Source: Maribacter algicola (GTDB taxonomy: Bacteria > Bacteroidota > Bacteroidia > Flavobacteriales > Flavobacteriaceae). From it: a stretch of DNA of 64,000 bases. The stretch's first letter is position 1, and each line of letters begins with the position of its first letter. This document shows, piece after piece, positions 43,955 through 52,801 of the stretch. A model generated the notes under the pieces. The model had not been told where the DNA came from and did not search any database. It saw only the letters and a list, made by a program, of their open reading frames with translations. A program made the translations under genes and the position numbers. Location: contig NZ_QUSX01000002.1 of assembly GCF_003933245.1 (NCBI RefSeq), positions 1,240,001 through 1,304,000 on the forward strand. The letters are read 5' to 3'.

Positions 43955-45415
43955 ATGAAAAAAAGGGAATTTTTAAAAAAATCGGCCATACTTGCCTCCT
44001 CAACGGCCATTATGCCTTCGATATTTTTAGCTTGCAAAGAAGCGGAAAGAGAAGTAGTAAAAGCACCGTTGACCCGATTAAGAACGGCACATATTGGCGT
44101 TGGGAATATGGGAGGGGCAGATTTGACGGATATCTCGTCGCATGCAAAAGTGGATGTTACGGCGTTATGCGATGTGGATGCCAACAACCTTGCCGCCGCA
44201 AAAAAATTACATCCCAATGCAAAAACCTATACCGATTATAGGGTAATGCTGGAAGAACTAGGAGATGAAATCGATGCGGTAATTGTGAGTACCCCTGATC
44301 ACACCCATGCACCGGCTTCCATGATGGCCATGAACATGAACAAACCTGTGTACTGCCAAAAACCCCTGACCCATTATGTTTCGGAAGCTAGGGCGATGAA
44401 AAAGCTGGCGGAAGAAAAAGGCCTGGTTACCCAAATGGGGATTCAAGTGCATTCCTTTTATGACTATAAATTGGCCACATTGTTGATACAATCCGGCATC
44501 ATTGGTAAAGTACATACGGTACATGCGTGGTCGCCCAAAAATTGGGGCTATGATGGTCCAGAACCTGAAGGAGCAGATCCTGTTCCAGAAAGCTTGGATT
44601 GGAATCTTTGGTTGGGAACTTCGGCCAAGAGACCTTACAAAGAAGGGGTGTATCACCCTGGAAATTGGAGGAAATTGGTGGATTACGGCTGTGGGACTTT
44701 AGGGGACATGGGAGTTCATATTTTCGACACCCCATATAACGCCTTGGAACTGGACGTGCCCAGAACCATTAAGAATGAATGTAGGGAACCAAATGGATTC
44801 GGTTTCCCGGAAAAAAATATAGTGACCTACGATTTCCCTGGTACCAAACATACCGCAGAATCCTTAAAATGGATATGGTACGATGGGCCAGGCGCTCCGG
44901 AAATGCACGAGGACCTAAAATTACCAAATAGTGCTGCCACCAAGGAAGCAGGTTCCAATTCAGATAGCAAGGAATCCATGGAAGATAAAATATCCTTGGA
45001 CGCGGGCATTGCTGAAGCAGGGCAGCTTCCTGAGCAAGGTGCTATGTTCGTTGGGGATAAGGGAAGGCTTTTGTTACCACATTTTATGCAATTACCACAA
45101 AAAATTGTGGATGGTGAATATGTGGACATTTCAGAAGAGATCGCACAGGTAGAGCAAGCCAATAATATGGGAAAACCCATAAGGGATTACGCTTCGGAGG
45201 GACCTAAACATTATCATCAATTTGTGGACGCCTGTTTAGGGGAAGCTGAAACAAGTGCTCCTTTTTCATATGCTTCCAGACTGACCGAAACTATTTTACT
45301 GGGTGTGATAGCAGGAAGGTTTCCCAACCAAACGCTTCATTGGGACGCCCAAAATGCAAAATTTGCCGAAGAGGAGGCCAATCAATATTTGGAAGGGGAT
45401 TATAGGGATTTCTAA
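43955..45415 (+). CDS. Exported Gfo/Idh/MocA-family oxidoreductase
   Basis: Protein of 486 residues. The N-terminus MKKREFLKKSAILAS resembles a Tat signal with Lys-Arg in place of twin Arg, and FLAC near residue 27 may be a lipobox, so export with bound NAD is likely. The Rossmann domain contains HIGVGNMGGADLTD and ALCDVDANN, with VIVSTPDHTHAPASMMAM and YCQKPLTHYVSEAR, the family's catalytic-lysine region. The C-terminal half has the GYGTLGDMGVHIFDT-type motif (here YGCGTLGDMGVHIFDT). Family members oxidise sugars at C3 or other hydroxyls, or act as GH109-type glycosidases. A terminator follows, before the PVC-type gene. Confidence 0.9.
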   Translation: MKKREFLKKSAILASSTAIMPSIFLACKEAEREVVKAPLTRLRTAHIGVGNMGGADLTDISSHAKVDVTALCDVDANNLAAAKKLHPNAKTYTDYRVMLEELGDEIDAVIVSTPDHTHAPASMMAMNMNKPVYCQKPLTHYVSEARAMKKLAEEKGLVTQMGIQVHSFYDYKLATLLIQSGIIGKVHTVHAWSPKNWGYDGPEPEGADPVPESLDWNLWLGTSAKRPYKEGVYHPGNWRKLVDYGCGTLGDMGVHIFDTPYNALELDVPRTIKNECREPNGFGFPEKNIVTYDFPGTKHTAESLKWIWYDGPGAPEMHEDLKLPNSAATKEAGSNSDSKESMEDKISLDAGIAEAGQLPEQGAMFVGDKGRLLLPHFMQLPQKIVDGEYVDISEEIAQVEQANNMGKPIRDYASEGPKHYHQFVDACLGEAETSAPFSYASRLTETILLGVIAGRFPNQTLHWDAQNAKFAEEEANQYLEGDYRDF

Positions 45416-45436
45416 GCAAGGAATCAGATCAAAACT

Positions 45437-45466
45437 AAAAAAGGCCACTTACCAGTGGCTTTTTTA
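45437..45466 (+). terminator. Rho-independent terminator after the Gfo/Idh gene
   Basis: AAAGGCCACT and AGTGGCTTTTTT form a stem of about seven to eight pairs around TACC, with a run of six T. It partly separates the DUF1080-Gfo/Idh pair from the downstream PVC-type and ThuA genes. Confidence 0.85.
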
Positions 45467-45498
45467 TATTTATATTTAATGGCACTTATATTCAACCA

Positions 45499-48400
45499 AT
45501 GAAATTCAAAGGCATCAACGGGTACGTTCTAACATTAGTTTTACTATTGACCTTACATAATTCATGTGAAAAAAGAAAAGCCCCACTTATTGAAATCAAT
45601 CCTAAAAACAGCATTGTCCTAATTGGCAACAATCTAGGGTCGAGAATGCTGAACTTTGGATTTTTTGAAACCGAAATGCACTTGAGATTTCCAAATGATT
45701 CTTTATTGATACGTAATATGTGTGATGGTGGGAATACCCCGGGATTTAGACCACATTCGTCCAGAAACTCCCCTTGGGCATTTCCAGGAGCGGAAAGGTT
45801 TCAAACGGAACTTGCCCAAAACTCGGGAAGTGAAGGATTTTTTCCTACTCCGGATGAATGGTTGACCCAATTAAAAGCGGATATAATCATCGGGTTTTTT
45901 GGTTACAATGAATCTTTCGAAGGTCTGGAGGGTCTGGAAAATTTTAAGGGAGAGTTGGAGGCTTTTATTCAACATACTAAAAATCAGAGATATAATCTAA
46001 AAAGTAGCCCAATATTAGTACTGGTATCCCCTATAGCCTTTGAAGACCTTTCCAATAAAATGGACCTACCCAATGGCAAAAAGGAGAATGAAAATTTAAA
46101 ACTGTACACCCAGGCGATAAGGGAAATCAGTTTTAACAACCAAGTACCCTTTATAGATGTTTTTACTCCTACCCAGGAGTGGTTTGAGGATGATGAAGAC
46201 CATACCTTAGATGGTTCCCAATTGAATAAAAAAGGATATGAAAAATTCGCAGCATATTTGGCAGAAAAAATAACTGGAATCCCAAATATAGATGGTGGAT
46301 CCAAACGTATGGCCATTAACAAAATGGTAAACGAAAAAAATTTCTACTGGCACAACGATTATAAAATCCCCAATGGGGTGCATGCCTACGGGAGACGTTA
46401 CGATCCCTTTGGACCGGACAATTATCCCTATGAAAAAATAAAGGTGAGGGAAATGACAGCGATCAGGGATACCGCCATTTGGTCTCGGTTACAAAATGAA
46501 GACTATGACATTGCGAAAGCGGATGCCAATACCACAGTGCTCCCCGAAGTTGAGACCAACTATAATCTTGCTGACGAAGGCGAAATTATTACGTATAAAT
46601 ACGGTGAAGATGCTTTGGAAACCCTAACGGTACCCAATGGTTATAAAGTAGAAATGTTTGCTTCGGAAAAAGAATTTCCGGATCTGGCAAATCCCGCGCA
46701 GATATCCTTTGATAACAAAGGAAGGCTTTGGGTAGCCACACTCCCCTCCTATCCCCACTATCGTGTTGGGGATTCCAAACCGAATGATAAATTAATCATT
46801 TTGGAAGACACGGACAATGATGGCAAAGCAGATAAGCAAACCGTTTTTGCAGACAGCCTAAACCTTCCCATAGGATTCGAGTTTGCCCCAGAAGGTGTAT
46901 ATCTCAGTCAGGGCACGAACCTAAAACTTTTAACCGATACCGATGGCGATGACAAGGCCGATAAAATCGAAATCCTGCTCAGTGGTTTTGATGACCATGA
47001 CACCCATCACGCCATTTCCGCTTTTTGTGCGGACCCTTCCGGAGCTTTCTACATGGCAGAAGGCGTGTTCCTGCATACCAACGTGGAGACTTCCTATGGC
47101 ACAGTGCGAGGCACCAACGGAGGCTTTTATCGGTACAACCCTCAACGGAAAAAATTGAATCGCGCCGTTCAAGTAAGTATACCTAACCCATGGGGAATCG
47201 CTTTTGATGATTGGGGACAGGATTTTTTCCTTCATACTTCCGGTCCTACGGCTAATTGGATGATGCCAAGCACCTTAAAATCGATTTATGGCGTAGCATC
47301 TCCGTTGACAGAGGACCTTATCGAGGAGGCGCACCGAGTTAGACCAACCTCGGGGTTGGAATTCATCTCCAGCAGACATTTTCCGGATGAAGTCCAGGGT
47401 GATATGCTCCTGGCCAATTCCATCGGATTTTTGGGAATGAAGCAGCATCAGGTCATGGAAGATGGTACGGGATATAAAACAAAACATCGGCTGGACCTCA
47501 TCAGCAGTACGGACAAAAACTTTAGGCCCGTAGAAATGGAATTCGCCCCAGATGGTTCCCTGTATGTTGTAGACTGGCACAATGTACTCATAGGCCATAT
47601 GCAACACAATGCACGGGACCCTTTGAGGGACCATGTCCACGGAAGGATTTACCGAATCACCTATCCCTCCAGACCCTTGGTGGAACCTGCCAAAATCGAT
47701 GGCGCATCCATAGAGACCTTATTGGAAAACCTAAAACTACCAGAATATAGGACCCGATACAGAACCCGACGGGAACTTAGGGCCAGAAATACGGATGAAG
47801 TTTTGGAGAAACTACAAACGTGGGTTTCCAAATTGGATAAAAGTGATGAAAATTATGAACATCACAGATTGGAAGCGCTATGGGTTACATGGGGTTTAAA
47901 CAAGGTGAACAAGAAACTTTTGGAGGAACTTCTCCTATCCCAAGACCATCGGGTTCGGGCCGCTTCTGTGAGAGTGTTGAGGTATATGGGGCATCAACTG
48001 GAAAATTCCCAAGAACTTTTAAAAATTGCCGCTGCCGATTCTCACGGGAGAGTCCGCCTAGAGGCCATTACAGCGGCTTCGTGGCTACCGGAAAAAGAGG
48101 GAATGGAAATTTTGGAGGTTGCCCGCCAACATCCTTTGGATAGGTGGATGGAAGATTCCTATAAATTCGCCGAAACAAGGCTTACAGGAAACTTTTTGAA
48201 CAGAGACGAAGAAGAAAACCTCATCACTACCCTTGAGGGAGATGCTTTAAAAGTATTCGCCAAAGGAAAGAAAATTTACGAGACCGAAGGATACTGTATA
48301 ACCTGTCACCAAGAAAGTGGGACAGGTCTTCAACAGGCCGGTTATCCCACTTTGGTAAACCAACAATGGGTCACAGGGGATGAGGAGAGGCTCATAAAAT

Positions 48401-48654
48401 TGGTTTTACATGGACTGTACGGACCCATGGACGTGATGGGCAATCATTATGAAGGACAAGTTCCCATGATGCCTTTTAAGGGGCTATTGAACGATGAAGA
48501 GGTGGCCGCGGTATTGACCTATGTACGAAATGCCTTTGGCAACAAAGCCTCCGTTATAGAACCCGAGTCAGTAAAAAAAATCAGGGACGCCACTAAGGAC
48601 CGAAAAGGATTTTATACCCCGGAGGAATTATTGAAGGAACACCCAATGAAATAA
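45499..48654 (+). CDS. Multidomain lipoprotein: degenerate SGNH domain, PVC-type beta-propeller, HEAT-like repeats and cytochrome c
   Basis: Lipoprotein of 1051 residues with lipobox HNSC (Cys23). Residues about 35-260 are an SGNH/GDSL-like domain, but the nucleophile block reads IGNNLGSRM and the late block DGSQLNKKGY, so the Ser and His are missing. About 370-730 is the PVC-type membrane-bound dehydrogenase beta-propeller (NGYKVEMFASEKEFPDLANP, NPWGIAFDDWGQDFFLHTSG). About 760-910 has helical HEAT-like repeats. The C-terminus is a cytochrome c with the haem motif CITCH near 933 and methionine candidates in GQVPMMPF. The architecture fits an electron-transferring sugar oxidase. It is 18 bp before the ThuA gene. 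Confidence 0.88.
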   Translation: MKFKGINGYVLTLVLLLTLHNSCEKRKAPLIEINPKNSIVLIGNNLGSRMLNFGFFETEMHLRFPNDSLLIRNMCDGGNTPGFRPHSSRNSPWAFPGAERFQTELAQNSGSEGFFPTPDEWLTQLKADIIIGFFGYNESFEGLEGLENFKGELEAFIQHTKNQRYNLKSSPILVLVSPIAFEDLSNKMDLPNGKKENENLKLYTQAIREISFNNQVPFIDVFTPTQEWFEDDEDHTLDGSQLNKKGYEKFAAYLAEKITGIPNIDGGSKRMAINKMVNEKNFYWHNDYKIPNGVHAYGRRYDPFGPDNYPYEKIKVREMTAIRDTAIWSRLQNEDYDIAKADANTTVLPEVETNYNLADEGEIITYKYGEDALETLTVPNGYKVEMFASEKEFPDLANPAQISFDNKGRLWVATLPSYPHYRVGDSKPNDKLIILEDTDNDGKADKQTVFADSLNLPIGFEFAPEGVYLSQGTNLKLLTDTDGDDKADKIEILLSGFDDHDTHHAISAFCADPSGAFYMAEGVFLHTNVETSYGTVRGTNGGFYRYNPQRKKLNRAVQVSIPNPWGIAFDDWGQDFFLHTSGPTANWMMPSTLKSIYGVASPLTEDLIEEAHRVRPTSGLEFISSRHFPDEVQGDMLLANSIGFLGMKQHQVMEDGTGYKTKHRLDLISSTDKNFRPVEMEFAPDGSLYVVDWHNVLIGHMQHNARDPLRDHVHGRIYRITYPSRPLVEPAKIDGASIETLLENLKLPEYRTRYRTRRELRARNTDEVLEKLQTWVSKLDKSDENYEHHRLEALWVTWGLNKVNKKLLEELLLSQDHRVRAASVRVLRYMGHQLENSQELLKIAAADSHGRVRLEAITAASWLPEKEGMEILEVARQHPLDRWMEDSYKFAETRLTGNFLNRDEEENLITTLEGDALKVFAKGKKIYETEGYCITCHQESGTGLQQAGYPTLVNQQWVTGDEERLIKLVLHGLYGPMDVMGNHYEGQVPMMPFKGLLNDEEVAAVLTYVRNAFGNKASVIEPESVKKIRDATKDRKGFYTPEELLKEHPMK

Positions 48655-48672
48655 TATATAAAAAAGACTGGT

Positions 48673-49662
48673 ATGATCAAAATATTCAAGTTGAAACACG
48701 TTTTGCTATCCACATTTCTTATACTTCTTTTTTCCTGCAAAGAAGAAAAAAAGCAACCCGAAACCAAAGAAGCAAAAACTGAAAATCCCCTCCATATCGT
48801 TTTTGTTACTGGGGATGAGGAATATCGTTCCGAGGAGTCCATGCCCATGCTCGCCTCTATTGCCAAAAGGGAGTTGAACGCCAAGGTAACCGTTTGCTAT
48901 GCCTTGGATTCCACAGGTACGATAGACCCCAATAGAACGGACCATATTTCCAACTTGAATGCGCTTGAGGATGCTGACTTAATGGTCATTTTCACTCGGT
49001 TTCGCCAATTGCCGGAGGATGAACGGAATTACATCTCCAATTACGTGGAATCTGGAAAACCAATTGTAGGGTTTAGAACGGCCACACATGCCTTCAATTA
49101 TGAAGACCCTGCCTTGGAATATTGGAACAACGAGTGGCCCACCAAAGTATTCGGCCAACAATGGATTACCCACCATGGTCATTTCGATGATGGAAAATTC
49201 CCAGTAACCGAAATTACGGCCTTGGACTCCACCAATCAAATCCTAAACGGGTTCAAACCTTTTCAAGCATATTCTTGGCTCTATCATGTGGATGGGGGGG
49301 ATTGGAGCCTCTATGGGGATTCACAGCCTATTCTCCAAGGACATTCCTTAAAATCCCAACATGAAATCGATGGTAACTTGGATAAGTTCCCGCTGACAAA
49401 CCCAGTAGCCTGGACCAAAAGCTATACCGGAAATAGCGGTAAAAAGGCAAGGGTATTTTTTACTACACTGGGGCACCCCTATGATTTTAAAATGCCGGAG
49501 GTACGGAAAATTGCCATGAACGGAATTTTCTGGGCTTTGGGCAAGGAAAATCAAATTCCTGAAAATGGGGTGAACGTGACCTTATCAACACCGTTTGAAC
49601 CCAACAACTCCGGGTTCGGTAAAAAATACAAATTGAACCGAAAGCCACAACCGATTCAATAA
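48673..49662 (+). CDS. ThuA-domain lipoprotein
   Basis: Lipoprotein of 329 residues with lipobox LFSC (Cys22). The ThuA domain (class I glutamine amidotransferase-like fold) shows LHIVFVTGDEEYRSEESMP, LMVIFTRFRQLPEDERNYI, GKPIVGFRTATHAFNY and ARVFFTTLGHPYDFK. The cysteine nucleophile of true amidotransferases is absent (VGFRTATHAF), as in other ThuA proteins. ThuA and ThuB of Sinorhizobium act in catabolism of trehalose and related sugars through 3-keto derivatives. Here it follows the PVC-type gene and completes the sugar cluster. The substrate is unknown. Confidence 0.9.
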   Translation: MIKIFKLKHVLLSTFLILLFSCKEEKKQPETKEAKTENPLHIVFVTGDEEYRSEESMPMLASIAKRELNAKVTVCYALDSTGTIDPNRTDHISNLNALEDADLMVIFTRFRQLPEDERNYISNYVESGKPIVGFRTATHAFNYEDPALEYWNNEWPTKVFGQQWITHHGHFDDGKFPVTEITALDSTNQILNGFKPFQAYSWLYHVDGGDWSLYGDSQPILQGHSLKSQHEIDGNLDKFPLTNPVAWTKSYTGNSGKKARVFFTTLGHPYDFKMPEVRKIAMNGIFWALGKENQIPENGVNVTLSTPFEPNNSGFGKKYKLNRKPQPIQ

Positions 49663-49800
49663 TAGCGTAGTGTAAGTATATAATATTAGCGGCCTTGTGG
49701 GATGGAGGTCTACCTTGATTCTTATCTCACTGATAACCTAAATTGTAAGTAGGGATTCCTAAAAGTATGCTAAGGTGGTGTGGACCTATACTAAAAATCC

Positions 49801-49808
49801 TATTTTTG
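49801..49808 (+). promoter_or_regulatory. Candidate -7 element TATTTTTG before the OstA-like gene
   Basis: Perfect TAnnTTTG that ends 11 bases before the GTG at 49820. It lies inside the longer open frame that begins at the GTG at 49775, which argues for the later start. No good -33 element is seen. Confidence 0.5.
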
Positions 49809-49819
49809 AAAAAAAATTC

Positions 49820-51508
49820 GTGTTGCGTTATATCCTATTGGGAACCTTGTCCCTGCTCTTAACCTTTTCCGGTTTCTCTCAAGAAACCGCTGAAGAGCCT
49901 AAACAAATCAATATTGTTTATGGGGCCAATTTCACAAAAAACGAAACTGAATATCCCGGAGCTTCTATTTTCAGTAAAGATGAAAGACAGGTCCAGTTTG
50001 AACACCAAGGTGCCGACCTTTGGTGTGACGTGGCCATCTATTTTCAAAGAGAAAACCGTCTCGAGGCCATTGGCAATGTGCTTTTAAAACAAGGGGATTC
50101 CATAGAGATGACCGCGAAAAAAATAAACTACCAGGGTGACGAAAAACTAGCAAAGGCGTGGGGGGATGTAGTTCTAAAGAACGCACAAATGACCCTACGA
50201 ACAGACACCTTACGCTTGGACAGAATCAAACAAGAGGCCTACTATCAGGACAATGGTACCGTAATAGATTCCGCCAATACCTTGACCAGCAAAATAGGTA
50301 GGTATTTTATGGAGTTAAAGAAATATCAGTTTTTGGACAGTGTCCATATCGATAATCCGGAGTACATATTGGATTCGGAGCAACTGGATTATTATACAAC
50401 CTCCAAAAATGCCTACATGTACGGTCCTTCGACCATAGTTGGGGAAACCTATAAAATCTATTGCGAAAGAGGGTTTTACGACACCAAGGTGGAGAGTGGC
50501 TACGGCATAAAAAATACGAAAATCAATTATAACAATCGCATCGTAGAGGGGGATAGCGTTTATTTTAACAAGGCCAGGGAATTTGCATCGGCAACCAATA
50601 ATATCACCGTTACGGACACCATAAACAATGGAGTAATAAGAGCCCATTATGCCGAAGTCCATAAAGCAAAAGATTCGGTTTTCGCCACGAAAAGGGCCGT
50701 ATCCATACTTGTGCAAGAACTCGATTCGCTTTATGTACATGGCGATACCCTGATGGTCACTGGAAAACCGGAAGAACGGATTACAAGGGCCTTTAGAAAT
50801 GCCAAGTTCTTTAAAAAAGACCTTAGCGGCAAGTGTGATTCCATCCATTCCGAGGAAAAAACAGGTATCACGCAACTCATAAAAAACCCCATTTTATGGA
50901 ACGGGGCCAACCAAATGACAGGCGACAGTATACACTTAATTTCAAACTTGGAAACGGAAAAACTCGATTCACTCAAAGTTCTTGAAAACGCCTTTATCAT
51001 CTCCTTGGATAGTATCAGTAAAAAAGGATATAACCAAGCCAAGGGTATTAATTTGTACGGTCAATTTATAGAAAACGAGTTAAAGATCATTGACCTTGTC
51101 CAAAATACTGAAGTTATCTATTACATGTATAACGATGACGATGAACTCATTGGAATAGATAAAACAGTCTGTAGTGCCATTAGAATAACCATGGCCAATA
51201 ACGATGTGGAAGACCTTACTTTTTTTACCAATCCAGACGGGACTATTTACACGGAAGCAGAACTTCCGGAAAATAGTAGGATCCTTAAGGGTTTTATTTG
51301 GCGTGGGGATGAACGTATCCTTACCAAGGATGATATTTTTGATGAAGATGACAACAACATTGAATTGGTGACCATTAGGGGTATCGATAATCCCATAGAT
51401 ATTGATGCGGAGGAAGAGGAACGGAGTCAAAATAACAGTGATCCGGTCAACAATATTACCAATTCCAAAGCAACGAACCCAAGGAAAAAGAATTCCACAA
51501 AAAAATAA
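49820..51508 (+). CDS. OstA-like (LptA/LptD N-domain) envelope protein
   Basis: Protein of 562 residues from the GTG at 49820, which gives a clean signal peptide (LLGTLSLLLTFSGFSQ); an upstream GTG at 49775 would add a polar stretch before it and cover the -7 element. The body is a long series of OstA-type beta-jellyroll segments, for example VQFEHQGADLWCDVAIYFQ, AIGNVLLKQGDSIEMTA and MTLRTDTLRLD. OstA domains form the lipopolysaccharide bridge of LptA and LptD. The C-terminal 80 residues are acidic then Asn/Lys-rich. A role in LPS transport is inferred from fold. The aminotransferase gene follows after 15 bp. Confidence 0.85.
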   Translation: MLRYILLGTLSLLLTFSGFSQETAEEPKQINIVYGANFTKNETEYPGASIFSKDERQVQFEHQGADLWCDVAIYFQRENRLEAIGNVLLKQGDSIEMTAKKINYQGDEKLAKAWGDVVLKNAQMTLRTDTLRLDRIKQEAYYQDNGTVIDSANTLTSKIGRYFMELKKYQFLDSVHIDNPEYILDSEQLDYYTTSKNAYMYGPSTIVGETYKIYCERGFYDTKVESGYGIKNTKINYNNRIVEGDSVYFNKAREFASATNNITVTDTINNGVIRAHYAEVHKAKDSVFATKRAVSILVQELDSLYVHGDTLMVTGKPEERITRAFRNAKFFKKDLSGKCDSIHSEEKTGITQLIKNPILWNGANQMTGDSIHLISNLETEKLDSLKVLENAFIISLDSISKKGYNQAKGINLYGQFIENELKIIDLVQNTEVIYYMYNDDDELIGIDKTVCSAIRITMANNDVEDLTFFTNPDGTIYTEAELPENSRILKGFIWRGDERILTKDDIFDEDDNNIELVTIRGIDNPIDIDAEEEERSQNNSDPVNNITNSKATNPRKKNSTKK

Positions 51509-51523
51509 GCAAATAGCGTTGGG

Positions 51524-52699
51524 ATGAAAGAGGACTTCCTCAAATATCAGGCACAGACTTCCCTATATCCATTGGCAATGGAAATCTCACATGCCAAGGG
51601 CAGCTATATTTATGATGTTCAAGGAAATACCCATTTGGATTTTGTTGCAGGAGTATCGGCCTGCAGCTTAGGACATTGTCATCCAAAAGTAGTTGAGGCC
51701 ATTAAAAAACAGGCCGATGAATATATGCATGTGATGGTGTATGGCGAATATGCACAATCCCCTGCCATCGAATATGCAAAACTGTTGCAACAAAACCTCC
51801 CCCCCAATCTTGAAGTTACCTATTTGGTCAATTCGGGAACGGAGGCCATGGAAGGGGCCCTAAAACTGGCTCGACGATATACGGGCAGATCGCAAATTAT
51901 TGCAGCCCATAACGCCTATCACGGTAACACGATGGGCAGTTTGAGCCTCATGGACTATGAGGAAAGAAAAGCGCCATTTAGACCCTTAATCCCGGATGTA
52001 CACCACATACGATTTAATCAAGATGAGGATATCAATTTGATTACCGAAAAAACCGCCTGTGTAGTGCTTGAAACCATACAGGGTGGCGCCGGATTTATAG
52101 TGCCCGAAAACGACTATTTAAAAAAAATAAGTAAAAAGTGCAAAGAGGTAGGTGCCCTATTGATTTTGGATGAAATACAACCTGGTTTTGGAAGAACGGG
52201 AAAACTATTTGCCTTTGAACATTTTAACTGTGCCCCGGATATACTGGTAATTGGCAAAGGAATGGCCTCAGGAATGCCCGTAGGTGCCTTTATTGCGGGT
52301 CGCACCATTATGGACACTTTAAGCGATGGCCCAAAAATGGGGCATATCACCACGTTTGGGGGCAACCCCGTCATTGCCGCCGCTAGCCTTGCAACACTTC
52401 AAGTACTCCTGGATACACCCTTGATTGCGGAAACCCTTGAAAAGGAAAAATTGTTCAGGGAAACCCTGACCCATCCCAAAATCAAGGAAATTAGGGGAAA
52501 AGGGCTAATGCTGGCCTTAATCATGGAAACTCCGGAAATAGCGGATAGATTGGTTTTGACAGCCAAGGAAAACAACCTCATTCTATTTTGGCTACTTTTT
52601 GAAAAAAGGGCCGTTCGCATTTCCCCGCCTTTAACCATTTCTAAGGAAGAAATTTTAGTAGGATGTAAGGTTATTCTTGATATTCTTGACGGAATCTGA
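51524..52699 (+). CDS. Class III PLP-dependent aminotransferase
   Basis: Cytoplasmic enzyme of 391 residues of the ornithine/acetylornithine aminotransferase type. Motifs are the start region HLDFVAGVSACSLGHCHP, LVNSGTEAMEGALKLARRYTG (phosphate-binding), HNAYHGNTMGSLS, LILDEIQPGFGRTG with the Asp that binds pyridine N, and VIGKGMASGMPVGAF with the Schiff-base Lys. The amino donor and acceptor are not determined; acetylornithine, ornithine or 4-aminobutyrate types are all possible. It lies 15 bp after the OstA-like gene and is probably cotranscribed. No dedicated arginine genes are adjacent. Confidence 0.9.
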   Translation: MKEDFLKYQAQTSLYPLAMEISHAKGSYIYDVQGNTHLDFVAGVSACSLGHCHPKVVEAIKKQADEYMHVMVYGEYAQSPAIEYAKLLQQNLPPNLEVTYLVNSGTEAMEGALKLARRYTGRSQIIAAHNAYHGNTMGSLSLMDYEERKAPFRPLIPDVHHIRFNQDEDINLITEKTACVVLETIQGGAGFIVPENDYLKKISKKCKEVGALLILDEIQPGFGRTGKLFAFEHFNCAPDILVIGKGMASGMPVGAFIAGRTIMDTLSDGPKMGHITTFGGNPVIAAASLATLQVLLDTPLIAETLEKEKLFRETLTHPKIKEIRGKGLMLALIMETPEIADRLVLTAKENNLILFWLLFEKRAVRISPPLTISKEEILVGCKVILDILDGI

Positions 52700-52801
52700 C
52701 AATAACATGTTAACTAATTTGTTAATAATATAGATGGAATAGATTGAGCTTCGCACCTAAAAAGTTTAATTTTAAATCCATAGTTAAACCAAAACGTTCC
52801 T

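Noticed and set aside
50315..50875. Minus-strand open frame of 186 codons
   Set aside because: Antisense to the OstA-like gene; no start context or family motif.
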